From contig JAHREC010000042.1 of assembly GCA_020081605.1 (NCBI GenBank), positions 45,264-109,263 on the forward strand: 64,000 nt of DNA, given 5' to 3'. Origin of the DNA: Albifimbria verrucaria (Eukaryota > Ascomycota > Sordariomycetes > Hypocreales > Stachybotryaceae). The position numbers and the translations under genes were made by a program. The notes beneath the pieces were generated by a model. It saw only the letters and a list, made by a program, of their open reading frames with translations, was not told the origin of the DNA and made no database searches. Below, piece after piece: positions 1-11,736 of this stretch (its first letter is position 1; each line of letters begins with the position of its first letter).

Positions 1-1150
1 TGCACGTGGGGATGATGATCCATCGCCGTTGCAGTAGCTCGCTCTTCCCCACCTCACCAGGCAGTTGCATATCTCTCAAGTCATGTGACATCCCGCTCAA
101 CGACCCCAAAACATCATAGGGGAGGGAGAAGGCCAGACTGTGGGCAAGGGCAAGAGGGACAAAAAGAGGGTAGAAGGGAACTTCGGGTAAGCAAGGCAGC
201 AAAAAAGCGCAGTGACATTTGTTGTTGTAGGTGACAGGACGATTTACGGCACTGTCACATTGGTTGTGCCTGAGCGATAATTGTCTCCGTTCGTGTCAGA
301 GCTAGTGCGCGTTGTTGCCAATCATCTTGAAAGACTGGGCCAACTGACGCTTGTCTTTTACATCTGGACCCGCTACAGTACCGGATGGCCCACAACATAT
401 TCCGTAAAATGATCCCGCTTCATCGAAATATGCGGCAGGTGGACGTACAGTACAGTACATATAACATCTCTTCAAGTTGGCCTGGAGCTGTCTCTATGGA
501 GCTCGACGCTAAGATGTCAGGTCCCGGGGATCAGCGCGCGGCTTGCCCTGAGTTGGAGAACGAGTGATTCATTTCACGCCACTCATGGCAACTGCCTTGC
601 AGTCGAGGCAGAACGAGAACGAAGCTTGGTCCAGCACGGTGCTGCACCATGCTGAAATGGTCCATGGTTCGTTATCACGAGCAGGAAGAGGCGCGATAGA
701 GATTTTACGAGTCCAGTAAGACCTTTCCCACTGGATCGGCCCCCAACGAAGGCTGCTAGCCCACGTAGGTTAACGTTAATCGGTGCCGATGAGCTACCTG
801 CGGCAGTGCTAAAGCCACGAAGCTGGTCTAGCACTCGAAAATATCGCAAACGGTCTCGATTGTCGATTTCGCGGATATTCCGTAGCTTGTTCATTTTCCC
901 GCCTTTTGGGATAGCGCTCCGTACCATTCGTATTTGTGTGGAGTTGATTCATTTCACATGAGAATTAGCCATGGAGGGGAATGGTGACTGAGAGCCTAGT
1001 GCATATCCACTTCCTCACCAGGTGACATGCACCCTACTGGAGCCAAGTGAATAGATTCCTCCCACCCTGGCGACCGTTTGCTTTCTTGCCTCGTCGGGGC
1101 ATCTCAGCCCTTTCAGGATTTCCTGCACACGTTACATACTTTGACAAATA
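1..1150. other. No recognisable gene
   Basis: I see no coding region, RNA gene or transposon here. Short open frames exist at 385-567 (+) and 583-927 (-), but their translations match no family I know and have no supporting splice or start context. The stretch directly precedes the truncated protease copy and does not encode its missing N-terminal half. Confidence 0.5.
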
Positions 1151-1153
1151 GTA

Positions 1154-3713
1154 GTGGGTACCGAGATTCGGGTCGTCGGTAACGATGCAGGAGAAAAGCC
1201 CAGTATCCTGTCCGGTGTCATCAGTCGAACAGACCGCAACACCCCTCAATATGGCGAGGGTTACAGTGATTTCAACACGTGCTACTACCAGGCCAACGCT
1301 GCGGCAAGTGGCGGAAGTTCTGGCAGTCCTGTCGTTAGCAAAGATGGGTCTGCGGTTGCCCTACAGGCAGGTGGACGATCCGACGGGGCATCGACAGATT
1401 ACCTTCTCCCCTTGGATAGACCCCTTCGCGCCCTGCAGTGCATCTAGCAGGGCAAGCCGGTCACTCGAGGAGACATCCAGTGCCAGTTCTTGCTCATGCC
1501 TTTCGGCGAATGTCGCCGAAAGGGTCTGACCCCAGAATGGGAAGAAGCTGCACGGAAGGCTTTCCCGAGAAAACCAATATGTTGGTGGCTAAGATCGTCC
1601 TTCCCGCTGGGCCCTCTCACAACAAGATCAAAGAGGGTGACGTGCTCATCAAGGTTAACGGCGAGATGATCACTGAGTTTGTCCCACTGGAGGACATCCT
1701 CGATTCCAATGTGGGCAACACCATCAAATTCCAACTTCAGCGTCGTGGTGAAGACGTTGAAGTAGAGATTGAAGTTGGTGATCTTCACAACATCACACCA
1801 GACCGCTTTGTCTCCGTTGCCGGCGCTAGCTTCAACAACCTGTCTTACCAACAGGCTAGGTTGTATGCTATCCCAGTTCAGGGTGTCTACGTCTGCGAGT
1901 CTGCCGGCTCGTTCGAATTCGAAACATACGACAATGGCTGGATTATCCAAACCGTGGACCACAAGAAGGTCCCGGACCTCGACGCCTTTGTTGAGGTGAT
2001 GAGGAAGATACCAGACAAAGCTCGTGTTGTCGTCACATACAAGCATCTTCGTGATCTGCATAAGTTGAACACGACAGTCATCTATGTAGATCGACACTGG
2101 TCCGCCAGAATGAAGATGGCGATCCGAAACGACGAGAGCGGCCTCTGGGACTTTAGCGACCTGGGTGATCCTCTTCCCCCTCTGACACCTGTTCGACTAT
2201 CTGCTTCCTTCATAGAGCTGGGCCATATGCCTCACCATGGGATTGGCAAGCTTATCAGGAGCTTCGTCCATGTCAGTTGCTCCACACCGTTGTCGCTGGA
2301 TGGGTTGTTTAAGCGCCGCCAGGCGGCCATGGGCCTGGTTATTGATGCAGAGAAAGGTTATGTACTCATCTCGAGAGCCATAGTTCCTCACGATCTCTGC
2401 GATATCGCTGTGACTATTGCCGACTCCATCATTGTCGAGGAAAAGTCGTCTTCTTCCACCCTCTACAGAACTACGCTGTCATCAAGTACGACCCATCCCT
2501 CGTCGATGCACCGGTGATGAGCGCAGGGCTTAGCAGCGAGCAGTTGATACAAGGTGCCAAGACCTACTTCCTTGGGTACACAGAAATGGGCCGCGTAGTG
2601 CACGGTGCCACCACCGTAGTATATATTGATCCGGTTGCCATCGCTGCCAACTCTAGAGCTCCTCGATATCGTGCACTTAACTTCGATGCCATTCATGTCG
2701 ACAACCCCTTGGGTAATGCCTGCGATAGCGGTGTACTTGCCGCACTAGACGGTACTGTGCAGGCTGTATGGCTGAGATTCCTCAGCGATGTTGATGATGT
2801 AGAATACTATCAGGGCATTGGTACACCGACTCTGTTGCCCGTCATATCGGCCATTCGGAAGGGCGAGAAACCAAAGCTGCGTGTCTTGCCCGTTGAGTTG
2901 ACGGCTATTCAAAAGTCCCAGGCTTCCTGCATGGGCGTATCTCGTGAATGGATTGATCAGGTGACTCAGGCCGACCAGTATCGCCATCAGCTTTTCATGG
3001 TGAGAATTCCCGCCTTTGAGCGGGTAAGACAACCGGTCTCCCTTCAGACAGGAGACATTGTCGTGACTTTGAATGGTAACCTCTGTACCGCGATATCTGA
3101 CTTTGATATCATGTACTCCAATGAAGTGTTGGAAGCGGTTATTGTCCGAGGGGTAAGGAACACTGTCTTCAGCTTGCAAAGGTTGCGGCCGACGATATGG
3201 AGACGGACCATGTCGTGTTGTTCTGCGGTGCTGTGCTACAACGACCTCACCAGGCTGTCCTACAGCAAATAAGCAACCTCCCCAGCGACGTGTACGTATC
3301 CAGCCGGGTCTGCGGATCGCCGGCGTACCAGTATGGAATTGCTCCAACACTCTTCATCACTCATGTCAGTGGCCAGTCTACACCAGACCTCCAATCGTTC
3401 ATCGCCGCCACCAGGAAGATTCCAGATAAGACTGGTGAGTGACGTTTGATATCTGCTTATACATGTCGGAAATGATGCTAACGTGAGATCAGACTTTCAA
3501 CTAAATGTGGTCAATTTCAAGTCGATGCCCTCGATGATTACCGTGAAGAAGAACAGCCATTATTTTCCTACAGTAGAATGGATCAAGGACAAAGATGAAG
3601 CATGCGGTTGGCGGCAAGTAACGCATGAGAATAAACAGGTTTTCCAAAGTGAGGTAATGAACGGGGTACCCGGTGATTTACGCGGACAAGTAGATGAAGT
3701 GGAGCCAAGGTAA
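1154..3713 (+). pseudogene. NMA111/HtrA-type nuclear serine protease, N-terminally truncated and frame-broken copy
   Basis: The translation follows the fungal NMA111 (pro-apoptotic HtrA-like) family nearly to its C-terminus. It has the end of the trypsin-like domain with the active-site serine motif GGSSGSPVV near 1309-1335, then repeated PDZ and degenerate protease modules ([50 protein letters not shown]). The full protein is about 1,000 residues. Here the homology starts at [15 protein letters not shown], so the segment with the catalytic His and Asp is absent. Frame is lost by three -1 events near 1570, 2441 and 3180, and a stop replaces Gln at 1445-1447 (CAG to TAG). An intron at 3435-3492 (GTGAGT..CAG) still joins two segments correctly, ending at 3713. 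The active parent is presumably elsewhere in the genome. I am confident of the family and sure this copy cannot make an active protease. Confidence 0.85.
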
Positions 3714-6700
3714 ACAAGACGTGGTGGGGCGAGTTCGTCGCGCTCACATAAACTCCTTCGGCTCTAGCTTTCTCTCGAGGCATAGGCAACAGTTCGGCAG
3801 TGTTGAGTGGGGCGTTCACGAGGACTAGGAACCAGGTAACCAGGTATCAAAGGCCCAGAGTGGTGCCAATAAAAGGTTGTGCGTCTCGGTGTTTTGAACA
3901 TGTAACTAGACACCAAATCTAGAATAGTGGCTGTCGACGCAGCGCCTGCCTTGGAATTCCGTCACTTCCATTCTCTCCCAGTTGATGGTCACTTTGGGAG
4001 CCCGTTTCCTTCTTTACGTCTTCTCTGGGCTGTAGGTGTCTCGATAGACTATCTTGGCTCCAATAGCAACCTACATTGTAAGTGACACTGTCTTTATGAT
4101 ATGACCCAGTCGTGGCTTCTCCTCCGCTGCTCGGCCCTTCGACTTGGGCGTCGAATAGCAGTTGGGACTGTCGGGAGCACGCGCGGGTCAGCAAATTCTA
4201 TTCATGCGCATTACACAAGGTCCAACTCTCTACCAACGTCATGATTAGAAGCCATTCAAAATCAGAATCAAGCATACTCGTTCAACCTACCGACATTCAT
4301 CAAGTGGACCCTGATTCTTGCTCACCCTCGTAAATCAGTAGGCAACTGAAGAATATCAGAGGAATGGGTTATCGCAAGATATAAAGCATCTAGCGATGAT
4401 AACTCGAGCAGCCACTAGAAATCTTGACTATCCTGGCGACGCAATGCTGTGCCATTAAGTGGAATAGTTAGTTAGTTGTATATGAATCATGAGCGATACC
4501 GAAGAAGGGCTGAGGTGTTGAGCTGGTCAATCTCGCTCTCGACCTAAGTCGGATCAATCGCTCATGCTTCGGCGGGATCAATATTAATGCACACCAGACG
4601 AGTTTACGACCTGCTATCATGCTTTCATCAACCCTGCAGCCGAGGGCCTCGAGCTGGGTCTGTGGGGTATTGTTCAGGCTTCGAAAAAAGTGGCGAGGGT
4701 AAGTTGCTGCCTATCTTATGTTGTATTCAATTATAGAAACAAGGTCCAGAGCCCAGAAGCAACGCCAGGATGTAACGGCTTAATGTTTCCCCTTCCATAG
4801 CTGCCATGCTGCCACAGCTCTTCTTCTCATCCCGAAGCAAGTGGCAAAACTCTCCATCTTCTCTCCACTCACATCTTTAATCAGTCTTGATCCAACTATA
4901 AGCTCGGATAAACCTGTATCCCAAAGTCGAAAAGACATGCAGAGCTCAATAGTCTCTAGAAACAACCCAAAAGGTGAGTGGAGCAGACGACTCTTTCCAT
5001 TTCTCGCCCTTGGCTCTGGAAAAAGTTCGAACCCATGGCATCCTGGACCTTCTCCATACCTCTGTATCCTCTGTATTTAAGTGGGCTCCCGGTCATCTTC
5101 AATCTATCTACAATGCATTGATTTCGAGTTTACGCTCATTGTTCGATCGTGTACCTTCTCCAGGATACTGCTCGCCTGAACCAGGCACAGTCATCTCTAG
5201 GCCAAACCAGAAACGATCTACAGTGGTAACTCAACGGTCTCGTTGGGCCAAAGTGAATACGGCAAGTCCAAAATGATATTCAAGCTGATTGTGAAGTTTG
5301 CCTAACTGCTGGCCTTAGGCAAGGAATGACTTATGCGGGTACAACAAATATGACGCCTTGTGGGCATGCTTGAAGGTCCACCAACCATGGCTGTTGGATG
5401 ATTCGAAGAACTCAACAGTGATAGAACAGGGTTCTTCCTCCGACACTGGCCGATCTTTAGGGATTCCTTCTCGCGTCAAGCCGCCCTCCAGCCTGAGTTA
5501 AGGCTAACATACAAGATCATGCATCACAGTACGGGAGCAGCAGGTTTCCGAAACGTTGGAGTGGCAGCAGGTCCCTTCGAGGTCATGAGCTTCCTTCGAG
5601 TTACGTTCCTCTTTAACTTTCGACCGCAAAATAATTTAAACAACTTCGCTGTTGAAACTTCCAGGGAACCGTGATTTGGGGTAGACTCTAATTTCAGTTA
5701 TGCAGGCACTTGACCACGCTTTTGAATACAGTTGAGAAAGCTCTTTGCTCTAAACATCGTAACTCAATGGGAACATATTCACAATTAATATTATTTATCG
5801 TGTAGAAGACCGATCTAGCATGTTCACTTTATTTCATTTCATTCTTTTTAATAAAAAACGAAATAGACTAATAATTAAACGTAGAGTGGACAAAGCATAA
5901 GGAGTACAGGGTAATCTGGCTGTGGGGTTTCAAACGATCTAGCCATTTCTGGTGATGAGTGTGTAATGGCGCTGGACTTGGGCAGCTCTGCGCTAGGTTT
6001 CCGATGAGAATGCCTAGGGATGCCAGATTGCTTTTCACGTGTCTTTGATGGCATTGGAAGTGGCTGGTTCGACGAGACTCTCCAAGGATTGAAGCACAAG
6101 CTATAATCTTCATGAGAATAGCTTGAAGATTCTTTTTTTCTGCCAAGAAGATGTTCAGTATCAGGGCTAGCCAGCTGGGCTCCTTTTATGTTAATTCAGT
6201 AGCTTCAGAGTACTTTTGGCATGCATTTTAGAAGCAGAGCAAGGGAAATCGTGTCTCTACTGATTTCAGACGAAGTGGATCACCGTTGGCCTAGCGAGGT
6301 GGTGTCCACTGATATCCGCTGGCACGTTATGTATTCGTGTGGTCTAAACAATATAGTGGTGCTTAACGGGGTTCTAACCTTGTTAAGTCAAATGTTAACT
6401 GAGTGATTCATCCAACGCAAAACGATTTCGAGATGAGATACAGCGGCCTTTGGGTGATTCATACATTGAACTTGCATGTGGTGGCTCTCTATATGATCCT
6501 TTCCAGCTTACTCCTCCTCCATCCAGAAGTGTGCTACTAAAATCTCACCAGAGTACAATATTCTCTCCAGTTTCAGGCATAAATATAGATCCTCTATTTT
6601 ATTTTATTTTATTTGATATTATTAAGACAGATAATGATACTATACCCCAGGGAATTAGTGAGTTACTTAAAGGAAGAGTAATGGCATTACAGAAAATAGT

Positions 6701-7002
6701 AAAAGAAATTAGATATCATATATTATCTGATCAATTAATGCTTTATAGAAGCGTAAAATAGGAGGTAAGGAATTGTATTATTAAAGAAGGATAAAAATGC
6801 TTACTTGCCCCTTGCTAGTAGGTTGGGTAGTCTGCAGTCTTTATACCCATAAGAAGGGTAATAAAATAAGCTAGTCCAGGGAAATAAAATAAACGCCATA
6901 TTTCGCTAGCGTCAGTCCACGCCCAACACAATAGTTCTGAATATCCGTTCCTAGCCAGATCTTTGATGGATTCGCCGGCCCATGTCTAGTCAGGGTAACT
7001 TA
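3714..7002. other. No recognisable gene; AT-rich towards the right end
   Basis: No family match on either strand. Several short open frames (3919-4194 minus, 4974-5276 plus, 5868-6146 minus, 6450-6761 plus) give translations I cannot place. The 6590-6900 part is AT-rich, with runs such as repeated ATTTT, and resembles decayed transposon or intergenic DNA next to the Ty3 relic. Confidence 0.5.
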
Positions 7003-8660
7003 GCCAGTGGCGAAGTTAATCAATGGGTTATATTGTTTAAGCCACGGGCGCCCAAGGAGGATCTTGAACGAGTCGAATTCCATAATATCGAAACCGACTA
7101 CTATTTCAGTTTCGGCCAAGATAGTTTTGAGGGTATGGTGCTTTTGTCAACCAATCCACTATTGTACTCTATGAGGTTTCTTTCGGCGTTCATTATCTCG
7201 TAAGGTTGTTCCTTCTTTTCCCATCTGAAAGGTTTCTGGTTTACAACTCGGTAGTCAATATAGCTATTTCCTGCGCCCGTCTCGATTAGGGGTCGCAGGG
7301 GTTCTCCCGCGATCTTGATCACGATTTCGTAGTTTTTACGTACTGACTCATCTTCCAGTTTGACCACGTTGAGATGTTGTCGAGATTTGCCTTTCCCCTT
7401 ATGGGTTTGAGCTTCTCTTGTCTGGGTTATGTTTATAGGGGTGTCGTCGATTGCTTGCGTGGGGTCTTCTTTGGTTCAAGGTTTTGCCTTCCTCCTTCCA
7501 GAAACCATTACAGGTTGTGAGAGTTGTGTCCTCCTCTTGGGACGATATGCCCTCCTCCTGGGACAATATTTCTTCTCCCTGGGACATTGCTCCTTTCTCC
7601 CTCCCTTCTCCAGCTGTGCAGTATCTGAGCGATTTCTTGTCTTTCTTGGTCGTTTCCCGCTTGCTGCATCGTCATTCTTTCTTTAAGAGCTTCGTAATTG
7701 ATTCCTTCGCCTCGGATGCCTTGGTTACGTTCGAGTGCCATCATTCCTTGGTAAGCTTTTACTTTTTCTCTCCTGTGGAATTTACATTCTTCGTCTGTGC
7801 AATCTCTGATGCGGCGTTTCAGGCTGGTACACTCGTGTGGCCATTTTTCGGACCTTGTGAGGAGGGCTACTTTATGGCTGGGATATATAGCCCTTGTCGA
7901 GAAATATCGTAGTTCGTCCCAGCGGTATGGTCTGATCGTTGGTTGCCCCCTCATCCTTGTCGGGAATGTGTCGTTTTTGATTTTTTCACTGGCATGATAG
8001 ACGCACCGATGCCAGAGGCATGACGCCCAGCTGATTCTATCATGGTCGCTTGATTCAACGTACATTGACCGTTCGTCGTTTTCGCGAAGTACGGGGATTT
8101 GGTCCATGTTTTTGAAGGCCTTCAAGGTGTCTACAGCTCGAATTACGATGGTGTATGCGTTGGTGTTTGTATGGTCGTTTGGTTCGTGCCTGATGTTGGC
8201 TTCTTCGATCATTGCTTGGTTGAGAATAGTCCCTGATTCGCTTTCCGTCGATTCCTCCCTTGTGTACTGACTGGTCAACTGTGCATGTGGGGTCTCTTCG
8301 TACTCAGTCGAGGGTCTGACCATATTAAGGTGCTGTCTTTCGACTACGTTTAAGTGCTGCCGGTCCTCTCGGACTGGTTCAAATGGCGCTGTCTTCTCTT
8401 TTCGGGTGCCCAGCAGTTGTTCGGTCTTGGCGGGTGACTTGCCTGTTGCCTTGGAAGATTCTCCTGCCGTGGTTAAGTATTGCTTCATTGGTAAGCGATG
8501 TACCCTGAAATAAGAGCTATCAACGTGTGACGAACTGGTCACATACCTTAGAGGCGGTATAGGGTGTTTCGATCGGTCTTGGGGTTTATTGTTAGTAAAC
8601 AGGAAGATAGGGCCTATGCAGCCTGAGGCAACAGTCACAATGTTGTCACTAGTTGACAAG
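7003..8660 (-). mobile_element. Ty3/gypsy retrotransposon relic (gag and aspartic protease only)
   Basis: Read on the minus strand, a gag-like frame (8488-7508) is followed in other frames by a hydrophilic linker and then by a retropepsin. The protease active-site region reads LIETGAGNSYIDYRVVN (near 7260-7290). Its C-terminal flap/helix region reads FKILLGRPWLKQYNP (near 7020-7075), typical of fungal Ty3/gypsy polyproteins. The usual catalytic DSG/DTG is ETG here, so the Asp is a Glu. No reverse transcriptase, RNase H or integrase follows below 7003, and I could not identify a matching pair of LTRs. The element is therefore a 3'-truncated, frame-broken remnant. Assignment to Ty3/gypsy rests on the protease and gag pattern, which I regard as reliable. 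Confidence 0.75.
7508..8488 (-). pseudogene. gag-like ORF of the Ty3/gypsy relic
   Basis: A continuous frame of about 326 codons starts at an ATG at 8488 (MKQYLTTAGESSKATGK). It is hydrophilic and rich in Glu, Arg and Thr. It contains the gag-type segment with Cys/His-containing stretches (ALLTRSEKWPHECTSLKRR, RDCTDEECKFHRREKVKAY) typical of the capsid-side ORF of fungal Ty3/gypsy elements, then a repetitive tail (NIVPGGGHIVPRGG). The frame shifts before the protease, so no gag-pol fusion is possible as it stands. The open frame also extends upstream to 8659 without an ATG. Confidence 0.6.
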
Positions 8661-9578
8661 GTTCTCTCTCAAGATGTAGGTACTGGGGTGCTTTGGTAAC
8701 TACACGTTATTGATAGCTGACAGTCTCTTCTCTAGTTATCGGGAGGAGACTCCCTCTATATACTCTTGTCATTGTAAATGGCATCGTCCCATGGAGCGTT
8801 GCAGTGTGTAATTCTCGCCTGATTGGTTCCTTGCCCATTTTACATTCAGGTAGTCCCACCAGGACTCCGCTTGGGCTCCCGTTTAGATCCTTGATAGGAC
8901 GTCCAATCGTTATCGTTTAATTCGTTCCTTTTCTCTTGCGTGGAATTCCATATGTTCCTGACTTTCGCGGAGTACGTACTTCTTGTTGAGGATTGAGGAG
9001 TATGTATTCGCCTACCAACCGTGTCTCTCTCCATGGTATTCGCTGCGGTGCTGTGGGTGCCATATCTTTTGATGCTCCGGTGAAGGTTCCATTGTAACCC
9101 GACCGGGTAGTTGTTAATGGGGTCGTAATAAGTGGGGTGTCGGTCGTGGGTGGTGGGTGATAACTTACTACCTGTATCTCGGATAGCCTATGGAAAACGA
9201 ACATGTTCCGAGATTCAGCAGCCACGCAAATGCATCCGCTCGCGTCGAAACAAATACGTTTAGTATACTCCCAGCCCTTGACTCTTTGAAAAACGAAAGT
9301 CTCTTCCTTGTAGGTGATGGCGAAAGCACCTCCGGCTAGTAATCCCTCAATAACTGTGAGCGGTTGACAACTGTAAACTCTATCTTCCTCAAAACCATAT
9401 ATATCACTATGCTTGTTTGCCGAAACGACGTATAGTGCCGATTCGGAAGGAGCTTGATAGAAAGATGGCACGTCCTGTGTACGGAACTTAACCGATATGG
9501 TGCGATGGGTTCGAGTATCCAAGGCGACTGGCACATGAAGCCTTTTTCGCTTATATCATCAAAACAAGACAATAGGCC
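8661..9578. other. Unassigned; long minus-strand open frame 9534-8917
   Basis: A minus-strand open frame of 205 codons (9534-8917) has no ATG at its start and matches no family I know. Its C-terminal part is proline/threonine-rich, then basic. It lies directly upstream of the Ty3 gag relic, so it may be leader or LTR-region DNA, but I found no LTR ends. A near-perfect inverted repeat, TTGTCA-CTAG-TTGACAA, sits at about 8642-8659. Confidence 0.3.
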
Positions 9579-9638
9579 ATGCCGTTAAGGGCCATGTTGT
9601 TAGGGGCCATGCTGTTAGGGGCCATGCTGTTGGATCAA
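9579..9638 (+). repeat. 15-bp tandem repeat, 4 copies
   Basis: Four tandem copies of a 15-bp unit close to GGCCATGCTGTTAGG, the first two slightly diverged. The unit contains ATG and TTAGGG but is not a telomere tract. Read in frame it gives a short repeated LLGAM peptide at the start of an 84-codon open frame (9579-9833) of unknown status. Confidence 0.7.
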
Positions 9639-10589
9639 ACCTGGAGAGTTCCTGTAAGGCTACGACTTGAAAAAACCACACAAATGAGTTGTGAAATGCT
9701 CTCGGTAAGTGCCCACTGTCTCTTTGGTCGGCTTGGTAGAGGTCAAAGAAATCAGAAACGAAATGTCTTGTATTCCCAAACGATGTGGAGTAATATGGTG
9801 AGAAGGCTCCTCGACGCTATTCGGCTAGAATAGGAAATAGTGTTGTATTGGGAGATATTGTGTTCCCTGCTCGTTGTGTGATATGTTCCGTCGAATACTT
9901 TGCCAACAGTGGCAGTGGGTGATTGGCTGTTGGGGAGGCTGCTCGAGTCACGTGTCTTCGTTCACATCTCGTGATCTTTGTCGTGGCAAAGCATTAGCTT
10001 CCTAAGCTGCAACATCTCACTATCGACAGTCTATCCTCCACTCTTACCAACACCTGTCCTACAAAATATTCAAACGCGTATCGCCATTCTTCACATACCA
10101 TATGCCCATTCGCCAGTAAATCATGTCCTCAGCATGTAGCCGATCAGGCATTACCGGGAAAAGCAATCGAGATCGAAGGAAAAACCACTGATTAGGGTAA
10201 GTCCTCGCTTTCCACGGCGTGTTCGTCCGAGAGCCATACCCATATCGATCCTCTCTTTCATAGTAAGCCTTCTCTCATGTTACTAATATTTCGAAAGTCT
10301 TTGAAGTTACCCCATCCGATAAGAATGACCGTCGTGTTTGGTCCTCTGTCATTGCCAAGAAAGCCATCGTCCACGGCCAAAAAGCACGTGTCGTCAAGTG
10401 CGAAGAAACCAGCCGAGGGCTCCCTCTGTCACGCACTACGTAAAAATGCAAGCACCAGTCTCTTCGTGCCCCTGATACGCTGGACCAGCCTTCACAGCCA
10501 ACTTCTCGGCGTGAAGTTCATGGAGCTACCCCTTGCAGCACACCAACACCGCTTGGATCACAGTCACTCGAGGGGCATAGACGGCCGTC
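9639..10589. other. No recognisable gene
   Basis: No protein family or RNA gene seen. A GTAAGT-type donor at about 10198 suggests that a 5' exon of the broken gene at 10590-11736 may lie here, but I cannot define it. Confidence 0.4.
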
Positions 10590-11736
10590 AGAGACTATCA
10601 AGAAGCTCATCGGCTTCTTGGACGTGTTGTCATCGCCGACAGCTGAGCATTGGTCATCTGTAATAGCTGTGCAAACACTTCTTGAAACATTTTGGCCCGG
10701 TGTCTTGGGACGGGCCCTGTTTCGATTAAACCTGCCCATCTACTTTGGTGATCGTATGTATGCAGATCAGATACGCCCGCACATCATGTGGAATCGTCCT
10801 ATGCATGACTCGGCGTCATTCAAGCCCACGTCGACCGAACTAGCGAGCTCCTAAACAACGCAGCCAGGGCAAGGCTAGGCCCTGCCGACCCTTCAGGTCA
10901 ATCAGATCTACCGATGCTATGTTATATGAGCCAAAGCAAGCTGAAAGAGGCGCGGGGGCTCTTTTTCTACGCAGCTTGGTCAAGAGGGAAGGGAAAACGA
11001 GCCGGTGCGCCGCCTCAACGAACTAAGAGCCAAGAGGCTAATACCGGCGAATTCGGATCAGGATCCTCTGCTTGTTGGCATTTTCTTAGCCATGGCTCAG
11101 CGGCACTTTTACGGCATGCCACCGCTTTCTTCCCGTGGTGATTCTCGGTGGTCAGCTGGCCAGCCGAGGCCTCCGCGGCCAAAGTTCAAAGACGTGAAGT
11201 TGAGATTGCTCACGTACGATAACAAGACACAAGAATTCCTCGTTTACACATCGCTTGTGACGGCTGAGTTTTTGGAGCGCTTCCTTAAGCCAAATCGTGG
11301 TCCGCGAGGCGATGAAGAAGGTACTAGTCCAAACATCGAGATAGAATATACTCGAGTACCCATCTGGCCCTTACTTGGTTTGCGAGAGAGACTCGGCAAC
11401 GCATTCGGCGAAGACATGGTCGGTTCCTTCGATGCAAAACATATGCGCACCTGGTTGGATGAGGAAAAGGGAGGAGTAGCGGGCAGCAAGCGCTCAATCT
11501 CGCCCGTGCCTTTTAGCGAGGGACCCAGGAAGCGGAAACGGATTGAGGGGCAGGCTGTTAACACTCAACTTGACAAACATACGAAATCACATAAAGGAAA
11601 AATGCTCGGTCGCAGACCCCTACAATCTTCCGAGATATCACCAGATTACCAAGCACGGACCTTGTCTCCGCTCAGAGAGCTACATGCAGAGGAGGTTCCA
11701 CGAAGCCGTGGATTCGGATCCCGATCCCAACGGTAG
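10590..11736 (+). pseudogene. Conserved ascomycete hypothetical protein, frame-broken
   Basis: Three consecutive frames read as one protein of a family I remember only as uncharacterised, multi-copy ascomycete proteins. They are a tryptophan-rich N-terminal part (PTAEHWSSVIAVQTLLETFW; LYFGD-like YFGDRMYADQIRPH) in 10590-10850, a middle part (KLKEARGLFFYAAWSRGKGK) in 10848-10995, and a C-terminal part (RPPRPKFKDVKLRLLTYD; VPIWPLLGLRERLGNAFGED) in 10996-11736. The tail is basic (GPRKRKRIEG), a possible nuclear localisation signal. Frame changes are -1 near 10845 and +1 in an A-run near 10995. There are no catalytic motifs that I recognise. The function is unknown and I do not assign one. Confidence 0.5.

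Noticed and set aside
1444..2097. 217-codon open frame on the minus strand
   Set aside because: It is antisense to the NMA111-type coding sequence, which explains its openness. Its own translation has no family match.
9579..9638. TTAGGG-containing units suggesting an internal telomere tract
   Set aside because: TTAGGG occurs only as part of a 15-bp unit with GGCCATGCTG. There is no head-to-tail TTAGGG array.
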